A DNA stretch of 43,612 nt from Cellulomonas xylanilytica (GTDB taxonomy: Bacteria > Actinomycetota > Actinomycetes > Actinomycetales > Cellulomonadaceae), in the NCBI RefSeq assembly GCF_007989805.1, contig NZ_BJUB01000018.1:1-43612 (forward strand), given 5' to 3'. Positions 31,813-39,932 of this stretch are shown here, piece by piece (the first letter of the stretch is position 1; every line of letters begins with the position of its first letter). Both the position numbers and the translations under genes were made by a program. The notes below the pieces were generated by a model. That model did not search any database, was not told where the DNA came from, and saw only the letters and a program-made list of their open reading frames with translations.

Positions 31813-33558
31813 ATGGCCGTCCTGACGCCGACCCGGCCCGACGCACCCACCCCGGTGGCTGCGTCGGGCCGGGCGTGCGTCGTCGCGTTCTGGGTGGTCG
31901 CGGTCACCGTCCCGCTGGCGTTCCTCGGGGTGTTCTTCGCGTGGCCCGTGGCCGTGATGATCGCGAAAGGGTTCGTCGTCGACGGGCAGCTGGACCTCGG
32001 CGGGTTCGCGGACGTGTTCTCGCGGCCGCGCACGTGGCGGATCATCGGGCTCACGCTCGCGCAGGCGACCCTGGGCACCGTCCTGAGCGTGCTGCTCGGG
32101 GTGCCCGGCGCGTACGTGCTCTACCGGCACTCGTTCCGGGGGCGGTCGCTGGTCCGGGCGTTCGTCACCGTGCCGTTCGTCCTGCCGACGGTCGTCGTCG
32201 GCGTCGCGTTCCGGTCGTTGCTGGTCGAGGGTGGGCCGCTCGGGTTCCTGCACCTGGACGGCACGTTCGCGGCCATCGTCGCCGCGCTCGTGTTCTTCAA
32301 CTACGCGGTGGTCGTGCGCGCCGTCGGGGGCCTGTGGGAGCGGCTGGACCCACGGGCGGAGCAGGCGGCACGGGCGCTGGGGGCGTCTCCGTGGCGAGCG
32401 TTCCGCACCGTGACGCTGCCGGCGCTGACCCCGGCGATCGCGTCGGCCGCCTCGCTCGCGTTCCTCTTCTGCGCCACCGCGTTCGGGACCGTCCTGGTCC
32501 TCGGTGGTCTGCGGTTCGGCACCATCGAGACCGAGATCTGGATCCAGACGACCCAGTTCCTCGACCTGCGGGCGGCCGCCGTGCTGTCCGTCGTGCAGCT
32601 GGTCGTCGTCGCGGGGACCCTGATCGTGGCCGGGCGTGCCCGGTCGCGCCGGGAGCGGGCCCTGGGCCTGACGCTCCCGGCCGCCTCCGTCCGTCCGCTG
32701 CGGCGGCGCCGGCCCGCCGGGATGCCCCCCGGCGACGGCCATGCGCTCACGCTCGTCGCCACCGCCGTGACCGCGGGGGTCGTCCTGCTGCTGGCCCTGC
32801 CGCTGGTCAACCTCGTCGTCCGGTCGCTGCGGACCGCCGACGGCTGGGGTGTCGACCACTACATCGCGCTGGGCACGACGGAGGGCGGGCTGACGGTCAC
32901 CGTCTGGCAGGCCACGCTGAACTCGCTGCGGGTCGCCCTCGACGCCACCGTGCTCGCGCTGGTCGTCGGCGGGCTCGTCGCCCTGGTGGTGTCCCGACGA
33001 CCACGCCGCACGGTCGGTCGCCGCGCCGTCGCCGGCCTCGACGCCCTGTTCATGCTCCCGCTCGGCGTCTCCGCGGTGACCGTCGGGTTCGGCTTCCTGC
33101 TGTCCATGCACCACCCGCTCGGGCTGCCGGTCGACCTGCGGACGAGCCCGTTGCTGGTGCCGATCGCGCAGGCCGTGGTCGCCGTGCCCCTCGTCGTGCG
33201 GGTGGTGCTGCCGGTGCTGCGCGCCATCGACCCGCGGCTGCGCGAGGCGGCCGCGACGCTCGGTGCCGCACCCGGTCGCGTGCTGCGGACCGTGGACCTG
33301 TCGATCGCCGCCCGGTCCCTCGGGCTCGCCGTGGGGTTCGCGTTCGCGGCGTCGCTGGGGGAGTTCGGTGCCACGTCGTTCCTCGCACGCCCCGACCGGC
33401 CGACGCTGCCGGTCGTCATCTTCCGGCTCATCGGCCGCCCCGGTCCCGAGTCCTACGGCATGGCGCTCGCCGCGTCCGTCGTCCTCGCGGTGCTCACCGC
33501 GGGGATCGTCGCGGCCTGCGAACGACTGCGCGCCCCCGGCGCCGGAGGTGAGTGGTGA
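31813..33558 (+). CDS. thiP: Thiamine ABC transporter permease
   Basis: This 581-residue inner-membrane protein has two fused permease halves, each with the EAA-type loop that contacts the ATPase (ARALGASPWRAFRTVTLPAL near residue 190, and EAAATLGAAPGRVLRTVDLS near 475). About twelve membrane helices are expected. It starts 2 bases after thiB, and the frame upstream of 31813 is only the end of thiB. The stop overlaps the thiQ GTG. The single-chain fused layout is the usual one for ThiP-type permeases. Confidence 0.9.
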   Translation: MAVLTPTRPDAPTPVAASGRACVVAFWVVAVTVPLAFLGVFFAWPVAVMIAKGFVVDGQLDLGGFADVFSRPRTWRIIGLTLAQATLGTVLSVLLGVPGAYVLYRHSFRGRSLVRAFVTVPFVLPTVVVGVAFRSLLVEGGPLGFLHLDGTFAAIVAALVFFNYAVVVRAVGGLWERLDPRAEQAARALGASPWRAFRTVTLPALTPAIASAASLAFLFCATAFGTVLVLGGLRFGTIETEIWIQTTQFLDLRAAAVLSVVQLVVVAGTLIVAGRARSRRERALGLTLPAASVRPLRRRRPAGMPPGDGHALTLVATAVTAGVVLLLALPLVNLVVRSLRTADGWGVDHYIALGTTEGGLTVTVWQATLNSLRVALDATVLALVVGGLVALVVSRRPRRTVGRRAVAGLDALFMLPLGVSAVTVGFGFLLSMHHPLGLPVDLRTSPLLVPIAQAVVAVPLVVRVVLPVLRAIDPRLREAAATLGAAPGRVLRTVDLSIAARSLGLAVGFAFAASLGEFGATSFLARPDRPTLPVVIFRLIGRPGPESYGMALAASVVLAVLTAGIVAACERLRAPGAGGEW

Positions 33559-34544
33559 ACGGTCTGTCCGTGCGTGACGTCGTGGTCCGGTACGGGGCCG
33601 CGGCCCCGGCCGTCGACGGGGTGTCCCTCGACGTGGCCCCCGGCTCGGTCGTCGCCCTGCTGGGCCCGTCCGGGTGCGGCAAGTCGTCGCTGCTGCGCGC
33701 TGTCGCCGGCCTCGAACCCCTCGCGGCCGGATCCGTCTCCTGGGACGGCTCCTCGCTGGCCGGAGTGCCCGTGCACCGGCGCGGCTTCGGGCTGATGTTC
33801 CAGGACGGCCAGCTCTTCCCGCACCGGACCGTCGGCGGGAACGTCGCCTACGGCCTGCCCGCCCGCTCCGGTGCGCGCGTCGCGGAGCTGCTCGACCTCG
33901 TCGGGCTCGCCGGCTACGAGGACCGCGGCATCGCGACCCTGTCCGGCGGCGAGCGGCAGCGCGTCGCGCTGGCCCGCGCGCTCGCCCCGGAGCCCCGGCT
34001 CCTGCTGCTCGACGAGCCCCTGTCCGCTCTCGACCGCGCCCTGCGCGAGCGCCTCGCCGTCGACCTGCGCGCCGCGCTCGTCGCCACCGGCACCACCGCC
34101 GTGTTCGTCACCCACGACCAGGACGAGGCCTTCGCCGTGGCCGACCGGGTCGCCGTGATGTCCGCCGGCCGGCTGCTGCAGGTCGACGCACCCGCCGACC
34201 TCTGGGTCCGGCCCGCGTCCCGCGAGGTCGCGTCGTTCCTCGGCTACGAGGCCTTCGTGCCGCTCGACACACCCGCCGCGGCACCCTTGCGGGAGGCCCT
34301 CGACGTCCCCCCGTCGGCCGCGACGCTCGCGCTCGCGGAGGGCGCGTTCGTCGTCGGGCGCACCGGGGTGGCCAAGGGCACCGTGCGGGGGGTGTCGTCG
34401 CGACGGGGCCGGTCCGAGGTCCGCGTCGACGTCGACGGGATCGGCTCGGTCACCGCCCTCGGACCCGTCGGCGGGCGCTGGTCCGTCGGCGACGTCGTGG
34501 AGCTCGGTGTGGAGCCGGACGCGCTCGCGGTGCTCGACACCTGA
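33555..34544 (+). CDS. thiQ: Thiamine ABC transporter ATPase
   Basis: This 329-residue ATPase powers the thiamine importer. Walker A GPSGCGKSS is at 37-45, the signature LSGGERQ at 129-135, Walker B LLLLDEP at 149-155, and the switch His in VTHDQDEAFAV. The last 65 residues form a small TOBE-like beta domain (GTVRGVSSRRGRSEVRVDV). I use GTG 33555, which overlaps the thiP stop as GTGA and has GGAGG at 33544-33548. A GTG one codon earlier is possible. The operon is under the TPP riboswitch. Confidence 0.9.
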   Translation: MNGLSVRDVVVRYGAAAPAVDGVSLDVAPGSVVALLGPSGCGKSSLLRAVAGLEPLAAGSVSWDGSSLAGVPVHRRGFGLMFQDGQLFPHRTVGGNVAYGLPARSGARVAELLDLVGLAGYEDRGIATLSGGERQRVALARALAPEPRLLLLDEPLSALDRALRERLAVDLRAALVATGTTAVFVTHDQDEAFAVADRVAVMSAGRLLQVDAPADLWVRPASREVASFLGYEAFVPLDTPAAAPLREALDVPPSAATLALAEGAFVVGRTGVAKGTVRGVSSRRGRSEVRVDVDGIGSVTALGPVGGRWSVGDVVELGVEPDALAVLDT

Positions 34545-34627
34545 TCGCGGTCGGCGCCCGGTCGGACTACCGTCGGAAGCATCCGGTCGGGTGGGTCTGA
34601 GCAGGTTCGAGCACCGAGGTGATGGCG

Positions 34628-35395
34628 ATGACGCTGGAGCTCCGTGAGGTCGTGTCGGTCGACATCCCCGCGCCACTGTCCAAGGTCTGGTCGTACCTGC
34701 GGGACCCGGCGCTCGTGCGCCGCTGGTACGGGTGGGACCACGCCGGCCTGGACGCCCAGGTGCGGGCGTTCGTCGACACGGCCATCGAGACGCAGGACGT
34801 CGTCGGCGACTCGGCCATCCACACGCTGAGCTGGCCGCACCACGACCGGCTGACGCTGCGGTCCGCGGCGCACGAGCCGCGTCGCACCCACCTGGCCGTC
34901 ACACGGCGCAGCCACGAGGGCATGGCGACGTTCGACGGCGTGCGCGACGAGGCCGACGAGAGCTGGGTGGCGGACGCGCACCAGCTGCAGTTCGCGCTCA
35001 CGGTCCAGCCCGACCAGGACCGGCGGACGCTGTCCATGCTCGGGCTGCCGTCCGGCGACCGCCGCGACCGGCTGCTCGACCGCGCCGGGCTCGTCGGCAT
35101 CCGCGGGGTGCCGGTCGGCGGGCACGTGCAGGCCCGCCGTCCCGACGGGACCCTGCTCGGCGGGACGCTCGTCTACGAGACACCGCTGCAGCTCGGCCTC
35201 CGCCTGCACGGCATCTCCGAGATGTTCCTGGTGCTGCAGGAGACCCCCGCCGCCCATACGCCGCCGCACGGCACGGTCGACGCGGTCCTGTCCACCTACG
35301 GGCTCGACGACGAGACGTTCGAGCAGATCCGCGAGCGCTGGACCCGCTGGTGGGAGATGGCCCTGCCGCGGTCGTCGCGCGTCAGCTCAGCCTGA
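34628..35395 (+). CDS. SRPBCC (START-like) domain protein, function unknown
   Basis: The protein has about 255 residues. Its opening VVSVDIPAPLSKVWSYLRDPALVRRWYGWDHAG is the hallmark of the SRPBCC / polyketide-cyclase-like fold that binds hydrophobic ligands. A second part ends with WTRWWEMALP, also typical of AHSA1-like proteins, so two such domains may be present. No ligand can be named. The start is ATG 34628 with GAGG (34616-34619) 8 bases upstream. GTG 34619 and ATG 34622 are alternatives. Its 3' end overlaps the convergent acetyltransferase gene by 14 bases. Confidence 0.7.
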   Translation: MTLELREVVSVDIPAPLSKVWSYLRDPALVRRWYGWDHAGLDAQVRAFVDTAIETQDVVGDSAIHTLSWPHHDRLTLRSAAHEPRRTHLAVTRRSHEGMATFDGVRDEADESWVADAHQLQFALTVQPDQDRRTLSMLGLPSGDRRDRLLDRAGLVGIRGVPVGGHVQARRPDGTLLGGTLVYETPLQLGLRLHGISEMFLVLQETPAAHTPPHGTVDAVLSTYGLDDETFEQIRERWTRWWEMALPRSSRVSSA

Positions 35396-36485
35396 GCTGC
35401 CACTCCCCGGAACCGCCGGCGGGACGGAAGCCCAGCGCCACGTTGATGGCGAGCATGTAGGAGTTCTCCTCGGCGTTCCACGTGCCGACGCGCCGGACCG
35501 TCGGCCGCTCGGCCGCGAGGCGCTGCAGGTTCGCCGCCTTGACCAGCATGCCCAGCCGTCGTCCCCGGTGCTCCTTGATCACCAGGGTGTCGTCCTGGTG
35601 CACGAACTCGTCCGAGTTGGGGACCGCCATGAAGCAGGTGAACGCGGCCAGCGTGTGGGTCGGGACGTGCTCCGCGGCCATCACCAGCAGCGCGAGCCCC
35701 CGGTCCTGGTACTGCTGCTCCGTGACACGGATCCGCTCCGCGTCCCAGACGTCCTCCTCGAGGTCCAGTCCGCCGAGCGGGACGTCCGTGCTCATGCGCG
35801 TGTTCAGCAGCGCGTACTCGTCGACCCACTCCTCCGGGACGTGGTTCACCCAGCTCACCAGGCGGTAGTCGGGACCGGCGTGCGCCTCCGCCTCCGCCCG
35901 GTGCTTCGCGACGAGGTCCTCGTCGAACGGAAGGTCGAACACCGAGTAGCGCTCGACCTGCTCCAGCGCGAAGCCGCGCGCCAGCGCGAACCGCGGGCCG
36001 GCGTCGTCCGCCACCAGGCGACCGACGCCCGTCGTCGCCGCGAGCGTCCCCGGGCCCTCGGGCGGCTCCGCGCGCTGGTCGGTGGACGTGGTGAGGGTCG
36101 TGCGGCCGGCGTCGCGGACGACCGCGAGGACCGCGTCGTACAGCGCGGACGCGACGCCCTGACGGCGGTGCGCGGGGCGCACCCCGACCTCGACCTGCGC
36201 CGTGTGCGTGTTGTCCTGCAGCGGCAGGTTCACCATCGCGTAACCGAGGATCCTGGCCGGGTCTGGGGCGTCGTGCTCGTCGTCGGCGACCGCCACGAGC
36301 CGCGGCTTGCGGATGTACCGCTGGTCGCGCATCGAGCCCAGGATCTCCGTCGCGGTCCGCTCGAAGTCGCGGTTGCCCCACGCGTCGAGCAGCACGTCGT
36401 TGATCGCGTCCGTGTAGCCCTGCAGGAGCCAGGCCCCGTCGGGCGTCTCGGAGACCGGAACCTCACGGATGGACCACGTCGTCAT
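35382..36485 (-). CDS. Double-GNAT acetyltransferase
   Basis: This 367-residue protein has two GNAT domains. The first (about residues 45-150) contains VEVGVRPAHRRQGVASALYDAV, a good acetyl-CoA-binding motif A. The second (about 180-365) has VIKEHRGRRLGMLVKAANLQRL and ends with the strand NVALGFRPAGGSGEW. The layout recalls actinobacterial tandem-GNAT enzymes such as mycothiol synthase, but the sequence is not clearly MshD and the substrate is unknown. ATG 36485 is chosen because the family begins near TWSIREV. ATG 36497 would add four residues. Confidence 0.78.
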   Translation of the reverse strand: MTTWSIREVPVSETPDGAWLLQGYTDAINDVLLDAWGNRDFERTATEILGSMRDQRYIRKPRLVAVADDEHDAPDPARILGYAMVNLPLQDNTHTAQVEVGVRPAHRRQGVASALYDAVLAVVRDAGRTTLTTSTDQRAEPPEGPGTLAATTGVGRLVADDAGPRFALARGFALEQVERYSVFDLPFDEDLVAKHRAEAEAHAGPDYRLVSWVNHVPEEWVDEYALLNTRMSTDVPLGGLDLEEDVWDAERIRVTEQQYQDRGLALLVMAAEHVPTHTLAAFTCFMAVPNSDEFVHQDDTLVIKEHRGRRLGMLVKAANLQRLAAERPTVRRVGTWNAEENSYMLAINVALGFRPAGGSGEWQLRLS

Positions 36486-36553
36486 GACGACCACCATCCG
36501 CCTGTCGCACCGACGTGGCGAGCCCTTTTCCGCGCCGTCGCTAGTCTCGCCGG

Positions 36554-37189
36554 ATGGTGTGGTTGGAGATCGTCGGCTGGGCCGGCTCGCTGCTGGTCAT
36601 CGTCTCGCTCACGCAGGCGCGCGTGCTGCGCTTCCGCGTGCTCAACCTCGCGGGCGCCGTGATCGCCACGGCGTACAACGCGATCGTCGGCATCTGGCCG
36701 TTCGCCGTGATGAACGGGGTCATCGCCGTCATCGACGTGTACTGGCTGTTCCGCCTGCACCGCGAGCGGCACGACGCGCAGGTCTACGGCGTCCTCGAGG
36801 TCCCCGCCGACGACTCCGTCCTGCGCCACCTCCTCGACACCCACGCACCCGACATCGCCCGGTTCCACCCCGCGTTCGCCGCCGGCTCGTCCGACCCGGC
36901 CGGCTCCGCTGCGTTCGTCGTCGTCCGCGGCGACGAGCTGGTCGGCGCCGTGGTCGTCCGGTCCGCGGGCGACGGGGTCGGCCGGGTCGACCTCGACTAC
37001 GTGACGCCGCGGTACCGGGACTTCACGCCCGGCGAGTTCGTGTACCGGGACAGCGGCGTGTTCGCAGCGCACGGGTTCCGTCGCCTCGTCGTCGACTCGC
37101 CCTCGCCCGAGTCGCGCGCGTACCTGGAGCGGGTCGGCTTCCGGTCGACCGCCGACGGCTGGGAGCGCGAGGTCCTGGCCGCGGCCTGA
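36554..37189 (+). CDS. YgjV-like membrane domain fused to GNAT-like domain
   Basis: The protein has 211 residues. The first 70 form three membrane segments with the YgjV-like pattern EIVGWAGSLLVIVSLTQAR, LRFRVLNLAGAVIATAYNAIVG and PFAVMNGVIAVIDVYWLFRL. Residues about 80-211 are soluble and look like a GNAT acyltransferase (DELVGAVVVR, then a C-terminal SRAYLERVGFRS). I do not know a characterised protein with this architecture. TAGTCT at 36542-36547 followed by 6 bases fits a leaderless start. A strong nested hairpin lies downstream. Confidence 0.72.
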   Translation: MVWLEIVGWAGSLLVIVSLTQARVLRFRVLNLAGAVIATAYNAIVGIWPFAVMNGVIAVIDVYWLFRLHRERHDAQVYGVLEVPADDSVLRHLLDTHAPDIARFHPAFAAGSSDPAGSAAFVVVRGDELVGAVVVRSAGDGVGRVDLDYVTPRYRDFTPGEFVYRDSGVFAAHGFRRLVVDSPSPESRAYLERVGFRSTADGWEREVLAAA

Positions 37190-37232
37190 CTCCTCTCGGC
37201 TGTGGCGAGCGAGCTCCTGCGGCTGCACGATG

Positions 37233-37278
37233 GCCACCTGGTCGGTCGCGGCTGGCCGCGAGCGCGAGGTCAGGTGGC
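37233..37278 (+). terminator. Nested hairpin downstream of the YgjV/GNAT gene
   Basis: GCCACCTG (37233-37240) pairs with CAGGTGGC (37271-37278), and inside it CGCGGC (37247-37252) pairs with GCCGCG (37255-37260). The structure is stable and sits 44 bases after the stop. It could be a terminator for that gene or a leader structure upstream of mntH. Confidence 0.4.
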
Positions 37279-37373
37279 GCGGCGTCGATCGAGCTCGGCG
37301 GGTCCCGGGTGCTGTGCGTCGGCGGGGCCTCGTCGTTCCGCGTGCGACATGTTCCGCACGTCCGCTAGCATGA

Positions 37374-37389
37374 GTTCGGACGTCCGAAC
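37374..37389. promoter_or_regulatory. Perfect palindrome upstream of mntH, candidate metal-regulator operator
   Basis: GTTCGGACGTCCGAAC is a perfect 16-bp palindrome. With one more pair on each side it becomes 18 bp. A -10-like TAGCAT (37366-37371) lies just upstream, so the palindrome would cover the start of transcription. A manganese regulator (MntR-like, DtxR family) or a Fur-type protein is the natural candidate. Confidence 0.6.
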
Positions 37390-37407
37390 TTTCCTCGAGG
37401 TGGCCGC

Positions 37408-38655
37408 ATGACCAGCAGCACGACGGACGACGCCGTCCAGGTCGCTCCGCGACGCCCTCGTCGCGCCCCGCTGCTCCTCGGTCCCGCGTTCGTCGCGGCC
37501 ATCGCCTACGTGGACCCCGGCAACGTCGCCGCCAACCTCACCGCCGGCGCCCGCTACGGCTACCTGCTCCTGTGGGTCCTCGTCGCGGCGAACGCGATGG
37601 CCGTCCTCGTCCAGTACCAGTCCGCCAAGCTCGGCCTGGTTACCGGCGACTCGCTGCCGGGCGTGCTGGGGCAGCGGATGCGCCGCAGCCCCCGGCTGGC
37701 GTTCTGGGTGCAGGCCGAGGTCGTCGCGGCCGCCACCGACATCGCCGAGGTCGTCGGCGGTGCGATCGCCCTGAACCTGCTGTTCGGCGTGCCGCTGCCG
37801 GTCGGCGGGCTCATCGTCGGCGTCGTGTCCCTGCTCCTGCTGGCCACGCAGAACCGGTACGGGCAGCGGCGGTTCGAGCACGTCATCATCGCGCTCCTCG
37901 CCGTCATCACGGTCGGGTTCCTCGCCGGGCTGTTCGTGTCACCGCCCGACGCCCGGGGGGTCCTGTCCGGGCTGGTGCCGCGCTTCGACGGCACCGACTC
38001 CGTCCTGCTCGCCGCGTCGATGCTGGGCGCCACAGTCATGCCGCACGCCATCTACGTGCACTCGGCCCTCGCCCGCGACCGGCACGGCCGCACCACCGGC
38101 GCGACCCTCCGGGAGATCCTGCGGTCGACCCGCTGGGACGTCGGCATCGCGCTGGCCGTCGCCGGCGCCGTCAACATCGGCCTCCTCCTGCTCGCCGCCT
38201 CCGGCCTGCGTGGCGTGCCCGGCACCGACTCGATCCCCGGGGCGTACGACGCCATCGCCGACGCCCTCGGCATGGGCATCGCGATCGCCTTCGCCATCGG
38301 CCTCCTCGCCTCGGGCCTGGCGTCTACCTCCGTCGGCGCCTACGCGGGCGCGACGATCATGGAGGGCCTGATCCACCGCCGGATCCCTCTGCTCGTCCGC
38401 CGCGTGGTCACCCTCATCCCGGCGATCGTCCTGCTCGCCGTCGGGGCCGACCCCACCTGGACCCTGGTCCTCTCGCAGGTGGTGCTCAGCTTCGGCATCC
38501 CGTTCGCCGTCATCCCGCTGGTCGCGCTGACCCGCAACCGCACGGTGATGGGCACCCACCGCAACGGCCCCTGGCTCCACGCCACCCTGCTCCTGGTGGT
38601 AACCCTGGTGGTCGCCCTGAACGTCACCCTGCTGGTCCTCCTGCTCCTGGGCTGA
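37408..38655 (+). CDS. mntH: NRAMP-family Mn2+ (divalent metal) transporter
   Basis: This 415-residue proton-coupled importer of manganese and related divalent metals has eleven or so membrane helices. The metal-binding DPGN motif is at 36-39 (D36, N39), and the second metal-binding helix reads GATVMPHAIYVHSAL with its Met and His ligands. The N-terminal 20 residues are soluble. It is preceded by a perfect palindrome and TAGCAT promoter element, which points to repression by a metal-sensing regulator when Mn is sufficient. The gene stands alone. Confidence 0.92.
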   Translation: MTSSTTDDAVQVAPRRPRRAPLLLGPAFVAAIAYVDPGNVAANLTAGARYGYLLLWVLVAANAMAVLVQYQSAKLGLVTGDSLPGVLGQRMRRSPRLAFWVQAEVVAAATDIAEVVGGAIALNLLFGVPLPVGGLIVGVVSLLLLATQNRYGQRRFEHVIIALLAVITVGFLAGLFVSPPDARGVLSGLVPRFDGTDSVLLAASMLGATVMPHAIYVHSALARDRHGRTTGATLREILRSTRWDVGIALAVAGAVNIGLLLLAASGLRGVPGTDSIPGAYDAIADALGMGIAIAFAIGLLASGLASTSVGAYAGATIMEGLIHRRIPLLVRRVVTLIPAIVLLAVGADPTWTLVLSQVVLSFGIPFAVIPLVALTRNRTVMGTHRNGPWLHATLLLVVTLVVALNVTLLVLLLLG

Positions 38656-38670
38656 CGAGCGGCTAGGCCC

Positions 38671-38760
38671 GCGAACTGGTCACTCTCCGCCGAGCTCGTC
38701 CGTTCGCGCCGACCTCGTCTGTTGTCACGGACGAGTTCGGCCGCAGGTGACGAGCTGGGC
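38671..38760. repeat. GAACTCGTC/GACGAGTTC palindromic intergenic repeat, copy B
   Basis: The repeat contains GAACTGGTC, GAGCTCGTC, GACCTCGTC, then GGACGAGTTCGG and TGACGAGCTGGGC. Its last 50 bases (38711-38760) match copy C (39851-39900) at 41 of 50 positions with no gap. It lies just past the 3' end of the DUF559 gene. Confidence 0.8.
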
Positions 38761-38780
38761 TGCCCGCACGAGACCTGCGG

Positions 38781-39728
38781 TCAGCTGCGCAGGGCGCGCC
38801 GTGGGTTCAGGGCGGCCGCGTCACCGACGGGGATGAGCGGGAGGATGCGGCGCACAAGGGTCGTGCCCCGCAGGTCCTCCTTTGTCACCCGCAGGATCCG
38901 CCAGCCGGCGTCGAGGATGGCGTCGTGACGTCGCTTCTCCCGGACGAACGTGTCGGTGGCGTTCTCGTCGTACTTCGTCCGCCCGTCGTACTCGAGGGCG
39001 AGTCGCCACCGGGTCCAGCCGAGGTCGCACCAGAAGGTCCCGAGCCGTGTATCGACCTGCACCTGTGTCTGTGGCGCCCGGAGTCCGTCACGCAGGATCA
39101 CGAAACGCGCGGCGGACTCGCCTGGTGACTCGGCGCCGTCGTCGGCGACCGCGATCACGGCTCGGGCGCGCGTCACGCCCCGGCGCCCGGTGCTGCTTGC
39201 CAGGACGCGATTGAGCATCTCCCGATCCGCGCCGGCACGGAGCGCGGCATCGGCGATGACGAGACCCTGCATCGCAGGAAGGCTCGACGCGCAGTCGACC
39301 ACGGTCCGTTCCAAAGAGGTCACCGGCAGTCCCCGTACGACGGTGCGCTGGTCCTCCGGGGGCATCACCGGGTGGTGCGCGACGGCCGGATCCCGGTGCG
39401 AGCCCGCGGTGTGCCGCTGCATGAGGTGGGTCCGTGCGGGCGCGATCCACAGTGGCAGACCCCAGATCAGTGCTGCCGACTCGTGGCTGAACCAGTGCAC
39501 CGCGTCGAGCCGATCATGGAGACCCACGATGCGACCGAGGGCGACCGACCTGGCCCGGTCCGGATGCGGGACATCCTCGGCCGCGAGGTACACGCCTCGC
39601 GCGATCCGCTCCCAGGTACCGGACGTGCTCCGGCTTCGGAGCACGTCTTGTGGATGGCTCCGGGCGAGATGCACGGTCGGCAGCACCGCGGCCGCGGGTC
39701 TGGAGCGATCTGTGGGGCGTCGAGGCAT
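38781..39728 (-). CDS. AbiEi-like N-terminus plus DUF559 nuclease-fold domain
   Basis: The protein has 315 residues. The N-terminal part (about 25-60) resembles the winged-helix of AbiEi-type antitoxins (DVLRSRSTSGTWERIARGVYLAAE). The C-terminal part (about 200-300) is a DUF559 domain of the Vsr-like / PD-(D/E)xK endonuclease fold, with E204 in SPGESAARF, D235 in FWCDLGW, E247 in LEYDGRTKY and the closing AGWRILRVTKEDL. DUF559 genes are numerous in actinobacteria, but their role is not established. This copy is bracketed by two copies of a palindromic repeat. DNA cleavage is inferred from fold only. Confidence 0.8.
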   Translation of the reverse strand: MPRRPTDRSRPAAAVLPTVHLARSHPQDVLRSRSTSGTWERIARGVYLAAEDVPHPDRARSVALGRIVGLHDRLDAVHWFSHESAALIWGLPLWIAPARTHLMQRHTAGSHRDPAVAHHPVMPPEDQRTVVRGLPVTSLERTVVDCASSLPAMQGLVIADAALRAGADREMLNRVLASSTGRRGVTRARAVIAVADDGAESPGESAARFVILRDGLRAPQTQVQVDTRLGTFWCDLGWTRWRLALEYDGRTKYDENATDTFVREKRRHDAILDAGWRILRVTKEDLRGTTLVRRILPLIPVGDAAALNPRRALRS

Positions 39729-39829
39729 GCCAGCACCGTCGTCGTCCCGCGGAGGGTCCGACGACTAGGCCGCTCGTCCTGTGGAAGCGCAGTCGTGGTG
39801 CGTGGCAGTGGGCGGATCGACAGCGGCTG

Positions 39830-39900
39830 CCGAACTCGTCCGGGCGCGTCGAACTCGTCCGTTGCAACCGACGAGTTCGACCGCTGCTGACGAGTTGGGC
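39830..39900. repeat. GAACTCGTC/GACGAGTTC palindromic intergenic repeat, copy C
   Basis: The core at 39849-39880 is a 32-bp inverted repeat. TCGAACTCGTC pairs perfectly with GACGAGTTCGA, and even the 10-base centre (CGTTGCAACC) is self-complementary except for its outer pair. A forward CGAACTCGTC precedes it, and TGACGAGTTGGGC closes it. It lies upstream of the DUF559 gene, on the opposite side from copy B. Confidence 0.85.
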
Positions 39901-39932
39901 GCCGGCGCCCGCTGAGGGGCGGCGGATGAGGG

